A stretch of DNA of 16,870 nucleotides from DATKSS01 sp049582065 (GTDB lineage: Bacteria > Chloroflexota > Dormibacteria > Dormibacterales > Dormibacteraceae). The notes beneath the pieces were generated by a model that made no database searches, was not told where the DNA came from, and saw only the letters and a list, made by a program, of their open reading frames with translations. Position 1 is the stretch's first letter. Each line of letters starts with the position of its first letter. Below, piece by piece: positions 1 through 6,192 of the stretch. The DNA lies in NCBI GenBank assembly GCA_049582065.1, contig JBAUTF010000053.1, forward strand, positions 1 through 16,870, in the 5' to 3' direction. Both the position numbers and the translations under genes were made by a program.

Positions 1-123
1 AGCCACGACCGGCCACGCCGCGCGCGGCAGCCTCGCGACGCGCAGCTCGGCGCCACTCGGACCCTCCAACCACCGTCGCAGCCGGGGCGAGGCGTCGATC
101 GTGCTCTGCCATAAAGTGCTCAC
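1..123 (-). CDS. mfd: Partial N-terminus of probable transcription-repair coupling factor
   Basis: The last codons of pth overlap a GTG at 123-121 in a GTGA arrangement, and the frame stays open for 41 codons to the window edge. The translated start contains STLWQSTIDASPRL, and near the edge ELRVARLPRAAWPVVA. This resembles the short poorly conserved N-terminus of Mfd leading into its first 'LPxAARP' segment. Mfd is the ATP-dependent translocase that removes stalled RNA polymerase and recruits UvrA. No helicase motif is inside the window, so the name rests mostly on gene order, because pth followed by mfd is common in Gram-positive bacteria. The four-base overlap implies translational coupling to pth. 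An ATG at 112 exists in another frame and was not preferred. That a coding region starts here is likely; the identity is only probable. Confidence 0.45.
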   Translation of the reverse strand, partial: MSTLWQSTIDASPRLRRWLEGPSGAELRVARLPRAAWPVVA

Positions 124-734
124 GGCAACTCCTCGCAGCCCAGCGCGCCCGGGCGGTTGAAACGGTCCATCGCCCGCTCGATCCCTGCCTCCAGCGCAAC
201 CTCGAGCGCGGTTGCCACCCCGTCGATCACGTTGGGCAGCCGCTCAGCCTCAGCCTTCGTGAAGCGGCCCAGCACGTAATGGCGCCCGGGCTGGGAGCCC
301 TTGCGCGCGGGCTTTCCGATGCCTACTCGAAAACGGACGAAATCGTCCGTGCCCAGCGAACCGATGACCGACAGCACGCCGTTGTGCCCGGCGCCCGAGC
401 CACCACGCCTGATGCGCATCCGGCACAGGGGCAGGTCGAGCTCGTCGTACACGACCCACACCTGCTCCGGCGCGACCCCGATGTCGCGCACCGCCTTCGC
501 CACGGCCTGGCCGGAAAGGTTCATGTACGTCTGCGGCATCACCAGCCACAGCTTCTTCTCCTCCGAGCGGCCGACCAGCGACTGCCAGCGCTTGCGATCG
601 ACCTTCACCCCCAGGCGGCGCGCCAGCTCCCGGAGGCAAGCGAAGCCCAGGTTGTGGCGCGTGTCGGCGTACTCGGCGTCGGGGTTGCCGAGGCCGACGA
701 TCAGCCGCTCCGCTCCTATCGCTTCCTGGTCCAT
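120..734 (-). CDS. pth: Peptidyl-tRNA hydrolase
   Basis: This cytoplasmic enzyme releases peptides from prematurely dissociated peptidyl-tRNA so that the tRNA can be recycled. From the ATG at 734 the protein has 204 residues, close to the 190-200 usual for the family. Family landmarks are in order: LIVGLGNP (11-18), TRHNLGF with catalytic His27, MPQTYMNLSG with Asn72, YDELDLP with Asp97, and GHNGVLS with Asn118. An in-frame start at 842 would add 36 residues that no Pth needs and would overlap ybeY. That extra sequence is the structured RNA region at 749-820, so the ATG at 734 is chosen. A GGAG lies three bases before this ATG. The gene follows ybeY by 88 bases and overlaps the probable mfd by four bases. 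Confidence 0.95.
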   Translation of the reverse strand: MDQEAIGAERLIVGLGNPDAEYADTRHNLGFACLRELARRLGVKVDRKRWQSLVGRSEEKKLWLVMPQTYMNLSGQAVAKAVRDIGVAPEQVWVVYDELDLPLCRMRIRRGGSGAGHNGVLSVIGSLGTDDFVRFRVGIGKPARKGSQPGRHYVLGRFTKAEAERLPNVIDGVATALEVALEAGIERAMDRFNRPGALGCEELP

Positions 735-748
735 TCGCTCCACATCCC

Positions 749-820
749 GGGTAGACGCAATAAGGCCCGCGGCGAGTGCCGCAGACCATGGAGGCGATGC
801 CTCCGGGGTCGAGTCTACCC
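749..820 (-). ncRNA. Candidate three-way-junction RNA in the ybeY-pth gap
   Basis: Read on the minus strand, this 72-base stretch has three nested perfect or near-perfect helices. P1 is GGGTAGAC (820-813) with GTCTACCC (756-749), 8 bp with no mismatch. P2 is GGAGGC-ATC-GCCTCC (804-790), 6 bp. P3 is GGTCTGCGGC-ACTC-GCCGCGGGCC (787-764), 10 bp including two G-U type pairs. It begins two bases after the ybeY stop and ends 14 bases before the pth ATG, so it would lie in the intercistronic part of a ybeY-pth transcript. No T-run follows, so it is not an ordinary terminator. Its shape matches no tRNA, hammerhead or riboswitch that I can recognise. It could regulate pth translation, be a processing site, or be a palindromic repeat element. 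Confidence 0.55.
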
Positions 821-822
821 AG

Positions 823-1287
823 TCAGAGGCGTCCCGAAGCAAGCCGCAGCCGCGACAGCTTCAGGGCCTCGACGGTGAGCCGCGACATCTCCTTGCGCTC
901 ACTGGCCGAAGCGTGGTCCCACCCGAGCAGGTGGAGCAGCCCGTGCACGCAGAGGAGCGCCAGCTCCGTGGTCTCCGGATGCCGATGCTCGCCCGCTTGG
1001 CGAACGACCGCCGGCCACGAGACGGCGATGTCCCCGAGGTGGTCGCCCGACCCGGCGAACGACAGCACGTCCGTGGCGTGGTCCTCACCCGCGTAAGAGC
1101 GGTTCAGCCGCCTCAGCTCGAGATCCGTCGTGAGCCTGACAGCGACCGTTGAGGGGCCGTTCAGCAGGCGCGCCGCGACTTCGGGAACTGTCGCCGCCCG
1201 AGCCAGCACCTGCCGTATGAATGCGGGCGGCGCGGCGGCGCGCACCGCCTTGAACACTTCGACTTGCAACGCTGACGGGTCAGCCAC
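823..1287 (-). CDS. ybeY: Endoribonuclease YbeY, rRNA maturation factor
   Basis: YbeY is a zinc-dependent single-strand endoribonuclease that acts in 16S rRNA 3'-end maturation and 70S ribosome quality control. The metal-binding motif HGxLHLxGxDH is intact as HGLLHLLGWDH, with the three histidines at residues 115, 119 and 125 counted from the GTG at 1287. Other family signatures are LRRLNRSYAGEDHATDVLSF and LGDIAVS. The length of 155 residues is normal. A TTG three codons upstream (1296) is an alternative start, but GTG is the commoner start codon. The gene is divergent from the epimerase at 1321 with only 33 bases between starts. It is followed by the structured RNA and pth, a translation/RNA-quality gene set. 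Confidence 0.93.
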   Translation of the reverse strand: MADPSALQVEVFKAVRAAAPPAFIRQVLARAATVPEVAARLLNGPSTVAVRLTTDLELRRLNRSYAGEDHATDVLSFAGSGDHLGDIAVSWPAVVRQAGEHRHPETTELALLCVHGLLHLLGWDHASASERKEMSRLTVEALKLSRLRLASGRL

Positions 1288-1295
1288 TCGATGCA

Positions 1296-1321
1296 AGTAA
1301 ACCCGCTACAGTCTCGCTCGG
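1296..1321. promoter_or_regulatory. Compact divergent promoter region, possibly leaderless
   Basis: Only 33 bases separate the ybeY start (1287) from the epimerase GTG (1321). On the plus strand TACAGT (1307-1312), a TANNNT-type -10, ends eight bases before the GTG. That is the spacing expected when transcription starts at the start codon. No Shine-Dalgarno sequence precedes the GTG and no good -35 is visible. On the minus strand TTTACT (1301-1296) is a weaker -10-like element at a similar distance from the ybeY GTG. Leaderless mRNAs are common in several high-GC lineages, which makes this reading plausible but unproven. Confidence 0.35.
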
Positions 1322-2256
1322 TGCGGATTCTTGTCACCGGCGGCGCCGGTTTCATCGGTTCCAACGTCGTCGACGCGTACCTCGCCGCCGGGCACGAGGT
1401 CGCGGTGCTGGACAACTTCAGCACCGGCCGGCTGGAGAACGTGAACAGCGACGCGCAGGTCCACCGCGTCGACCTTCGCGATCAGCCGGAGGTGCACAAG
1501 GCGGTGGCCGCATTCCGGCCCGACATCGTCAACCACCATGCAGCTCAGTCGGAGGTGCCGAAATCCGTGGCCGACCCGGCGTATGACGCGCACGTCAACA
1601 TCATCGGCGGCTTGAACCTGCTCAAGGCGTGCGTCGACCAGGGCGTGAAGAAGGTGATCTTCAGCTCGACGGGCGGCGCGCTCTACGGGGAGCCGGACAT
1701 CGTCCCCGCCGCCGAGGATCACCCGGTACGGCCGCTTTCGCCGTACGGGACGAGCAAGTTCGCGTTCGAGCAGTACCTCGGCACCTTCCAGAGGACCTTC
1801 GGCCTCCCCTACACCGTTCTGCGTTACGCCAACATCTACGGGGCGCGCCAGGACTTCGCGGCGGAGGAAGGCCGGGTCGTCGCGATCTTTGCGAGCCGCA
1901 TGCTCGAGGGGCGGCCCGTCATCGTGGACGGCGACGGCGAACAGTCACGCGACATGCTTCACGTCGGCGACGTGGCGACTGCGAACCTCGCCGCGCTCGA
2001 CAGAGGCGAGGGCGGGACGTTCCACATCAGCACCGGGGTCGCGGTCACGATCAACGACCTGTACCGCAAGCTCGCGCTGCTCACCGATTACCGGCTGGAG
2101 CCGAAGTTCGGCCCCGCGCGCAAGGGCGACGTGTACCGGATCGCGCTTGACAACGCGAGGGCCAAAGAAGGGCTCGGCTGGGAACCGCAGGTTTCGCTCG
2201 AGGAGGGCCTCAGCCTGACGGTGGACTACTTCCGGGAAGCGGTGAAATCGGCGTGA
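1321..2256 (+). CDS. NAD-dependent sugar-nucleotide epimerase, GalE-like
   Basis: This is an extended short-chain dehydrogenase/reductase acting on nucleotide sugars, most like UDP-glucose 4-epimerases and related NDP-sugar epimerases. The Rossmann dinucleotide motif TGGAGFIG is at residues 6-13, followed by LDNFSTG. The catalytic Ser/Thr region FSSTGGALYG and the YxxxK pair (Tyr142, Lys146 in SPYGTSK) are intact. LRYANIYGARQ and a DxLHVGDVA-like segment (RDMLHVGDVA) complete the family pattern. Length is 311 residues from the GTG at 1321. An ATG at 1291 would add ten residues before the beta-strand and overlap the ybeY 5' end, so GTG is preferred. Substrate specificity cannot be read from sequence. 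It overlaps the next gene by GTGA and probably supplies a sugar for the surface-glycan cluster. Confidence 0.88.
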   Translation: MRILVTGGAGFIGSNVVDAYLAAGHEVAVLDNFSTGRLENVNSDAQVHRVDLRDQPEVHKAVAAFRPDIVNHHAAQSEVPKSVADPAYDAHVNIIGGLNLLKACVDQGVKKVIFSSTGGALYGEPDIVPAAEDHPVRPLSPYGTSKFAFEQYLGTFQRTFGLPYTVLRYANIYGARQDFAAEEGRVVAIFASRMLEGRPVIVDGDGEQSRDMLHVGDVATANLAALDRGEGGTFHISTGVAVTINDLYRKLALLTDYRLEPKFGPARKGDVYRIALDNARAKEGLGWEPQVSLEEGLSLTVDYFREAVKSA

Positions 2257-2621
2257 CGGGCGCGCTCGTCTTCCTTCATGGATACGGGGCTCGCGCGCTG
2301 GTCGCCTTCGCCGTGGTCCTGGGCATCTGGGGCACCTACGCGTACTTCCGCAACCAGAAGCTCAGCGGTGGATTTCGCTCGAGCTACCTGATCATGGCTG
2401 GGCTGACCGCGCTGCAGGGCCTGATCGGTCTTGTGACGCTCGCGCTCGGCCAGCGACCGACCGAGCTGCTCCACATCGTGTACGGGGTCTTCGCCGTCCT
2501 GTTCCTACCGGGCGCATATCTCTACGCGCACGGTGGCAGCCAGCGGCGGGAGACGGTGATCCTCGCCGGTGCCGCGTGGGTCGTGAGCATCGCCTTCATT
2601 CGGGGCATCTTCACCGGCTGA
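2253..2621 (+). CDS. Small four-helix membrane protein, unknown function
   Basis: The GTG at 2253 overlaps the epimerase TGA at 2254-2256, which supports co-translation and fixes the start. The 122-residue product has about four hydrophobic segments: roughly 12-30, 45-66, 70-90 and 100-118. Short charged links (YFRNQKLSGGFRSS; HGGSQRRE) separate them. There is no signal peptide distinct from the first helix and no catalytic motif I recognise. Its codon composition matches its neighbours. It sits between two sugar-nucleotide epimerases, so a role at the membrane in glycan metabolism is possible. Small hydrophobic proteins in this position are often uncharacterised conserved proteins, and no function is claimed. 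Confidence 0.78.
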   Translation: MTGALVFLHGYGARALVAFAVVLGIWGTYAYFRNQKLSGGFRSSYLIMAGLTALQGLIGLVTLALGQRPTELLHIVYGVFAVLFLPGAYLYAHGGSQRRETVILAGAAWVVSIAFIRGIFTG

Positions 2622-2645
2622 GGTCGCATTCCCGCCCCGCTGTCT

Positions 2646-2651
2646 TAACGT
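2646..2651 (+). promoter_or_regulatory. Candidate -10 element before the CDP-paratose epimerase
   Basis: TAACGT fits the TANNNT pattern and ends eleven bases before the ATG at 2663, in the 41-base gap after the membrane-protein gene. No convincing -35 lies 16-18 bases upstream. If real, the mRNA leader would be only about five bases. The gene may instead be read through from the upstream operon. Confidence 0.25.
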
Positions 2652-2662
2652 AGGGACCCCAG

Positions 2663-3697
2663 ATGGATCCCACCATTCCGGCCGCCGGGACCAAACCGCA
2701 GGGGCGATCGGGCTCCAGGCGCGAACGCGCGAGGCGGCGATTGCTGATCACGGGCGGCGCGGGGTTCCTCGGCGTCAATGCCGCCGTCCATTTCATCGAG
2801 AAGGAATGGCACGTGACGCTGCTCGACAACCTCAGCCGGCCGGGCACTGAACGGAACCTGAAGTGGCTGCTCGCCCGCCACCCCGCCGACGCGACTTTCA
2901 TAAAAGAGGACGTGCGGAACGCCGGCGCCCTGGCCGAGCATGTCAAGGACCAGGACGCGATTCTCCACCTGGCCGGCCAGGTCGCGGTGACGACCTCGCT
3001 CGTCGATCCCAACACGGACTTCGACGTCAACGCGCGCGGCACGCTCAACGTCCTGGAGGCGGTGAGGCTGCACAACCGCGACGCGCCCTTGGTGTTCGCG
3101 TCGACCAACAAGGTCTACGGGAAGCTCGAGCACAACAACGGTGCCTGTAAGGAGACGCAGCCGATCGACTTCCACAGCCCGTACGGCTGCAGCAAGGGCG
3201 CCGCCGACCAGTACGTCAGGGACTACGCGCGATGTTTCCACATGAACACCGTGGTGTTGAGGCAGAGCTGCATCTACGGCGCGCACCAGTACGGAACCGA
3301 AGACCAGGGTTGGGTGGCGCATTTCGTCCATTCGATCCTCAACGGCCGGGCGCTGACCATCTACGGAGACGGAACCCAGGTCCGCGACCTTCTGGATGCG
3401 CGGGACCTCAGCGCCCTGTATGAGTTGGCCGTCGAGAAGATCGACCAGACGCGCGGGGAGATCTACAACGTGGGCGGCGGGCCCGAGAACCAGCGCAACC
3501 TGCTGGAGGTTATCGACCAGATCGGCGAGCTGACCAACACCAAGCCTCAGTACAGCTTTGCCGGGTGGCGCGAGGGCGACCAGGCGTACTACGTGAGCGA
3601 CATTACCAAGGCGAAGAACAAGCTGGGATGGAGACCGGAGATCCCGTTCGACCGGGGCCTCGACGACCTCATCCGGTGGGCGGCGTCGCTGAGCTAG
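2663..3697 (+). CDS. CDP-paratose 2-epimerase (CDP-tyvelose epimerase) family protein
   Basis: This extended SDR enzyme resembles RfbE/Tyv, which interconverts CDP-paratose and CDP-tyvelose during 3,6-dideoxyhexose synthesis. Diagnostic segments are ITGGAGFLG (29-37), FASTNKVYG (145-153), the catalytic SPYGCSK pair Tyr174/Lys178, and the very characteristic VVLRQSCIYGAHQYGTEDQG (197-216) leading into WVAHF. IYGDGTQVRDLLDARDL and YNVGGGPENQ follow. Length is 344 residues, with about 25 basic N-terminal residues before the first beta-strand. This extension is unusual, and the true start could lie further in. No CDP-glucose pathway partner (RfbF, RfbG, RfbH, RfbS type) is in the window, so the exact substrate remains open. 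Its 3' end overlaps the convergent methyltransferase gene by 29 bases. Confidence 0.85.
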   Translation: MDPTIPAAGTKPQGRSGSRRERARRRLLITGGAGFLGVNAAVHFIEKEWHVTLLDNLSRPGTERNLKWLLARHPADATFIKEDVRNAGALAEHVKDQDAILHLAGQVAVTTSLVDPNTDFDVNARGTLNVLEAVRLHNRDAPLVFASTNKVYGKLEHNNGACKETQPIDFHSPYGCSKGAADQYVRDYARCFHMNTVVLRQSCIYGAHQYGTEDQGWVAHFVHSILNGRALTIYGDGTQVRDLLDARDLSALYELAVEKIDQTRGEIYNVGGGPENQRNLLEVIDQIGELTNTKPQYSFAGWREGDQAYYVSDITKAKNKLGWRPEIPFDRGLDDLIRWAASLS

Positions 3698-4544
3698 CGA
3701 CCTTCCGCTCGCACGTGAAATGACCGCAACCACCCGGTAGCGCGCGCAGCAGCCGGGCCTCGAACCATGCTGTCGAGGCCACGCACATGGCGGCCGCCCT
3801 CATAAGCGATCCGAGCACGCCCTTTCTGCCGGCGGCCATGTCCTCGACCGAGCCGGTCACCGGCCCGCGCACGTCGAGCCAGGAGAAATAGAGGACGTCG
3901 AGCACCTGGAGCAGCACGTGGTAGCTCCACCTCGTCCGGACCACGGGCAGGCCGCAGGCCGCAGCCATCGACTCGAAACGTGCCGCCGAGAAGATCTGAA
4001 TGTGGCCGCCGTGCCGCACCTTCGCCTTCCAGCGGCTGCCGCAACCGATCATGCGGTACAGCGTTCGCGGCTGTCCTTCAAGCGGCAGCACGATGTGAAA
4101 GCCGCCACCGGGACGCAGCACGCGCGCGATCTCCCACAGCACTGTCTCGGGTGAATCCACATGCTCGAGCACGTCGAAGATCCAGACGAAGTCCAACTCG
4201 CCGTCTGCGAACGGCAGTCGCTCCGCGGTGGCGAGCCTGAAGTCGACACCTTCCGGTGACGCCCGTGCCATTTGCAGCGCGGACTCGCTCAAATCGCAGC
4301 CAAGAACCTCCAGGTCGGGTCGCTCGCATTTGACAGCCTTGGCGACGGACCCCGCTCCGCAGCCGACGTCGAGCACCCGACCGTGGATGCCCGACAGGTC
4401 GTCCAGGAGGTAGCGAAGCTTGAGCCCGTTCATGTACCAGGGCCGCGCACGTAGCTCGGCCGCGCCCCAGCGCTTGGACTCGTAGTCGAATGCGGGTGCC
4501 GGCGCGGGCGCCCGATCACCCACGGGGTTAGTGGGGAGAGTCAC
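3669..4544 (-). CDS. SAM-dependent class I methyltransferase
   Basis: This 291-residue protein has a Methyltransf_11/25-type Rossmann domain at about 55-155. Motif I is VLDVGCGAGS (57-66). The acidic residue after beta-2 is Asp84 in LGCDLSESALQMA, motif II-like ATAERLPFADGELDFV follows, and DVLEHV plus RVLRPGGGF mark the end of the core. The C-terminal 130 residues hold hydrophobic stretches and a 'GHIQIFSAARFESMAAACGL' segment typical of methyltransferases in glycan clusters. The likely target is a sugar or lipid intermediate (inference). The GTG at 4544 overlaps the preceding gene by 17 bases. A second GTG at 4523, just after that gene's stop, is an alternative start. It is the last gene of the six-gene minus-strand unit and its end runs into the convergent epimerase. 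Confidence 0.88.
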   Translation of the reverse strand: MTLPTNPVGDRAPAPAPAFDYESKRWGAAELRARPWYMNGLKLRYLLDDLSGIHGRVLDVGCGAGSVAKAVKCERPDLEVLGCDLSESALQMARASPEGVDFRLATAERLPFADGELDFVWIFDVLEHVDSPETVLWEIARVLRPGGGFHIVLPLEGQPRTLYRMIGCGSRWKAKVRHGGHIQIFSAARFESMAAACGLPVVRTRWSYHVLLQVLDVLYFSWLDVRGPVTGSVEDMAAGRKGVLGSLMRAAAMCVASTAWFEARLLRALPGGCGHFTCERKVASSATPPTG

Positions 4545-6192
4545 GCGCCGCCTGTGCGCACTCGCTGGGAGTAGGTACGGGTACCTGGACAGCGATCAGT
4601 GCCCAGCCATCTCCCAGCTGAGCATTCGTATCGCTGAACCAATTTGGGTGGTCGGCCATGAACGCTTGGTAATCGTTCACCGAATAATTGAAGGCGCTAA
4701 AGGGCGGCACGAGCAGGAGACGTGTTCCTGTCTTCGCCAACCAGCACTGCAATAGCGGACCGACCACGCCCTTGTGGTCGGCGTAGCGGTAGCCAGCAGG
4801 CAGATAGTAGAAGGGGTCATAGAACTCGCTCGTAATCCGATCGCCCCGCACCCCACCGTCGCGCACCATGGTGTAGACGAGGGTCGGCGCATTGCCGGGA
4901 ACGGCCAGCACCGCGCCCTTGAAATCGGGTCGGTTGTACACCTCGCCGATGATGCGCCCGAGCCGAACCTGGTCCTGATACCCGGGCTCGGTTGCCGCAT
5001 ATGCACTCTGGATCGGGACCCAGAACACCTGGACGGCGATCAACCCAGCGACCGCCACCGGCCATCCCAGCCCCCGGAACCGATGCAGGTGTTCGGGGAG
5101 CACCTTCAGAAGGAGCACGGCGACCAGAATGGCGGCGAAGTCCAGGGGAAACTCGAAGCGGCGCTCCATCCATTCGGATGAGTGCCTGAGCAGTGCGGTA
5201 AAACCCAAGGCGCCGGCCTGGAACACCCAGTAGCCGAAGCCATATGTGAGGAGCAGGTAGGAAGGTGGCCGCTTCCACAGAGACCATGCCAGGCCCGCTG
5301 CGGCAGCGATCACGATCGCGCCCAACGGGATCCGCAGCAGCTGCTGCTCCGAGGTCAGGCTGGAGCTGGTCTCGGCGGATCCGAGAGCGACGACCTGAAA
5401 GTTCCAGTAGAGGGGATAGATGGCGTTCCCGGTCTGATCGAGCAGGAGCTTGAGGTAGAAACCCATGACAAGGACCCAGCCGACGGCCAGGGGCAACCTC
5501 GATTGAGTGGAGCGATGCCCCAACAGCCACGCCACGACCAGGCCGGCCGAGAACAGCCAGGCCTCCACACGCGCTAGCGCGGCGCACCCCCAGGCCACGC
5601 CCGCCCAGAAGCCGCGCTTAGGCGTCAACCAGATACCGAGCAGTACTAGGGCGATGGCGATCGGCTCGACCATGCCCGCGTCGTCGTTGAAGACACTGGC
5701 CTGTGACAGCGCCGCAAACGCCGCTGCCCCCACGGCCACTGGCATCCCCCAGTAGCGGTGGCAAAGGAGGAATATCAGGACGACCGCCAACGAACCGAAT
5801 ACAAGGCTCAGCAGGCGCGCCAGCACGATGTCGGGCGACCCGGTGGCGAAGAACAGCACATTCATCAGGAGTGGATGCATCAAGCCCCAGAAGTACTCCA
5901 CGCCTCGCAGGTCCCATAGACGGGGTCCGTGCGACAGGCCGATCTCCTTGGTCAGATATGCAATCTGCCAGTGGTGGTATGCGTCGGTGAACCCCTGTCC
6001 CGCGTTTTCCGGATCACTGACAATGAAGAGGTAGAACAGCCGGGGAGCGGCGGCCAGGGCCGCGACGGCCGCGGTCCAGGTCCAGGGTGGCTGAGGGGGC
6101 TCGGCCTCTGCGTGCGCCGCGATCGCTTGACTGGCCTCCGGTCCCCGGTCGAGCTCGTCCTCGTCGGCGAGGATCCGTGGCAGCAGCTTCAA
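4528..6192 (-). CDS. GT-C-like multispanning membrane glycosyltransferase
   Basis: The protein is about 554 residues with roughly ten hydrophobic segments followed by a soluble C-terminal region of about 140 residues. It has the architecture of GT-C enzymes (PMT/ArnT/GT39-like), which take sugars from polyprenyl-phosphate donors on the outer membrane face. After the first helix there is an acidic loop with GFTDAYHHW, where GT-C enzymes carry their catalytic Asp, and a later HPLLMN segment. I see no exact family signature, so the assignment is by fold and context. An ATG at 6279 would overlap the previous gene by 91 bases. A TTG at 6192 forms a TTGA overlap with that gene's stop, the same pattern as the neighbouring junctions, so it is preferred. 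Confidence 0.72.
   Translation of the reverse strand: MKLLPRILADEDELDRGPEASQAIAAHAEAEPPQPPWTWTAAVAALAAAPRLFYLFIVSDPENAGQGFTDAYHHWQIAYLTKEIGLSHGPRLWDLRGVEYFWGLMHPLLMNVLFFATGSPDIVLARLLSLVFGSLAVVLIFLLCHRYWGMPVAVGAAAFAALSQASVFNDDAGMVEPIAIALVLLGIWLTPKRGFWAGVAWGCAALARVEAWLFSAGLVVAWLLGHRSTQSRLPLAVGWVLVMGFYLKLLLDQTGNAIYPLYWNFQVVALGSAETSSSLTSEQQLLRIPLGAIVIAAAAGLAWSLWKRPPSYLLLTYGFGYWVFQAGALGFTALLRHSSEWMERRFEFPLDFAAILVAVLLLKVLPEHLHRFRGLGWPVAVAGLIAVQVFWVPIQSAYAATEPGYQDQVRLGRIIGEVYNRPDFKGAVLAVPGNAPTLVYTMVRDGGVRGDRITSEFYDPFYYLPAGYRYADHKGVVGPLLQCWLAKTGTRLLLVPPFSAFNYSVNDYQAFMADHPNWFSDTNAQLGDGWALIAVQVPVPTPSECAQAARDSPH

Noticed and set aside
749..820. tRNA or hammerhead ribozyme in the ybeY-pth gap
   Set aside because: The helices do not form a tRNA cloverleaf, there is no T-loop GGTTCRA sequence, and the CUGAUGA and GAAA core of a hammerhead is absent on both strands.
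735..842. N-terminal extension of pth starting at 842
   Set aside because: It would overlap ybeY, adds residues absent from the Pth family, and consists of the structured RNA region. The ATG at 734 has a GGAG and sits at the conserved N-terminus.
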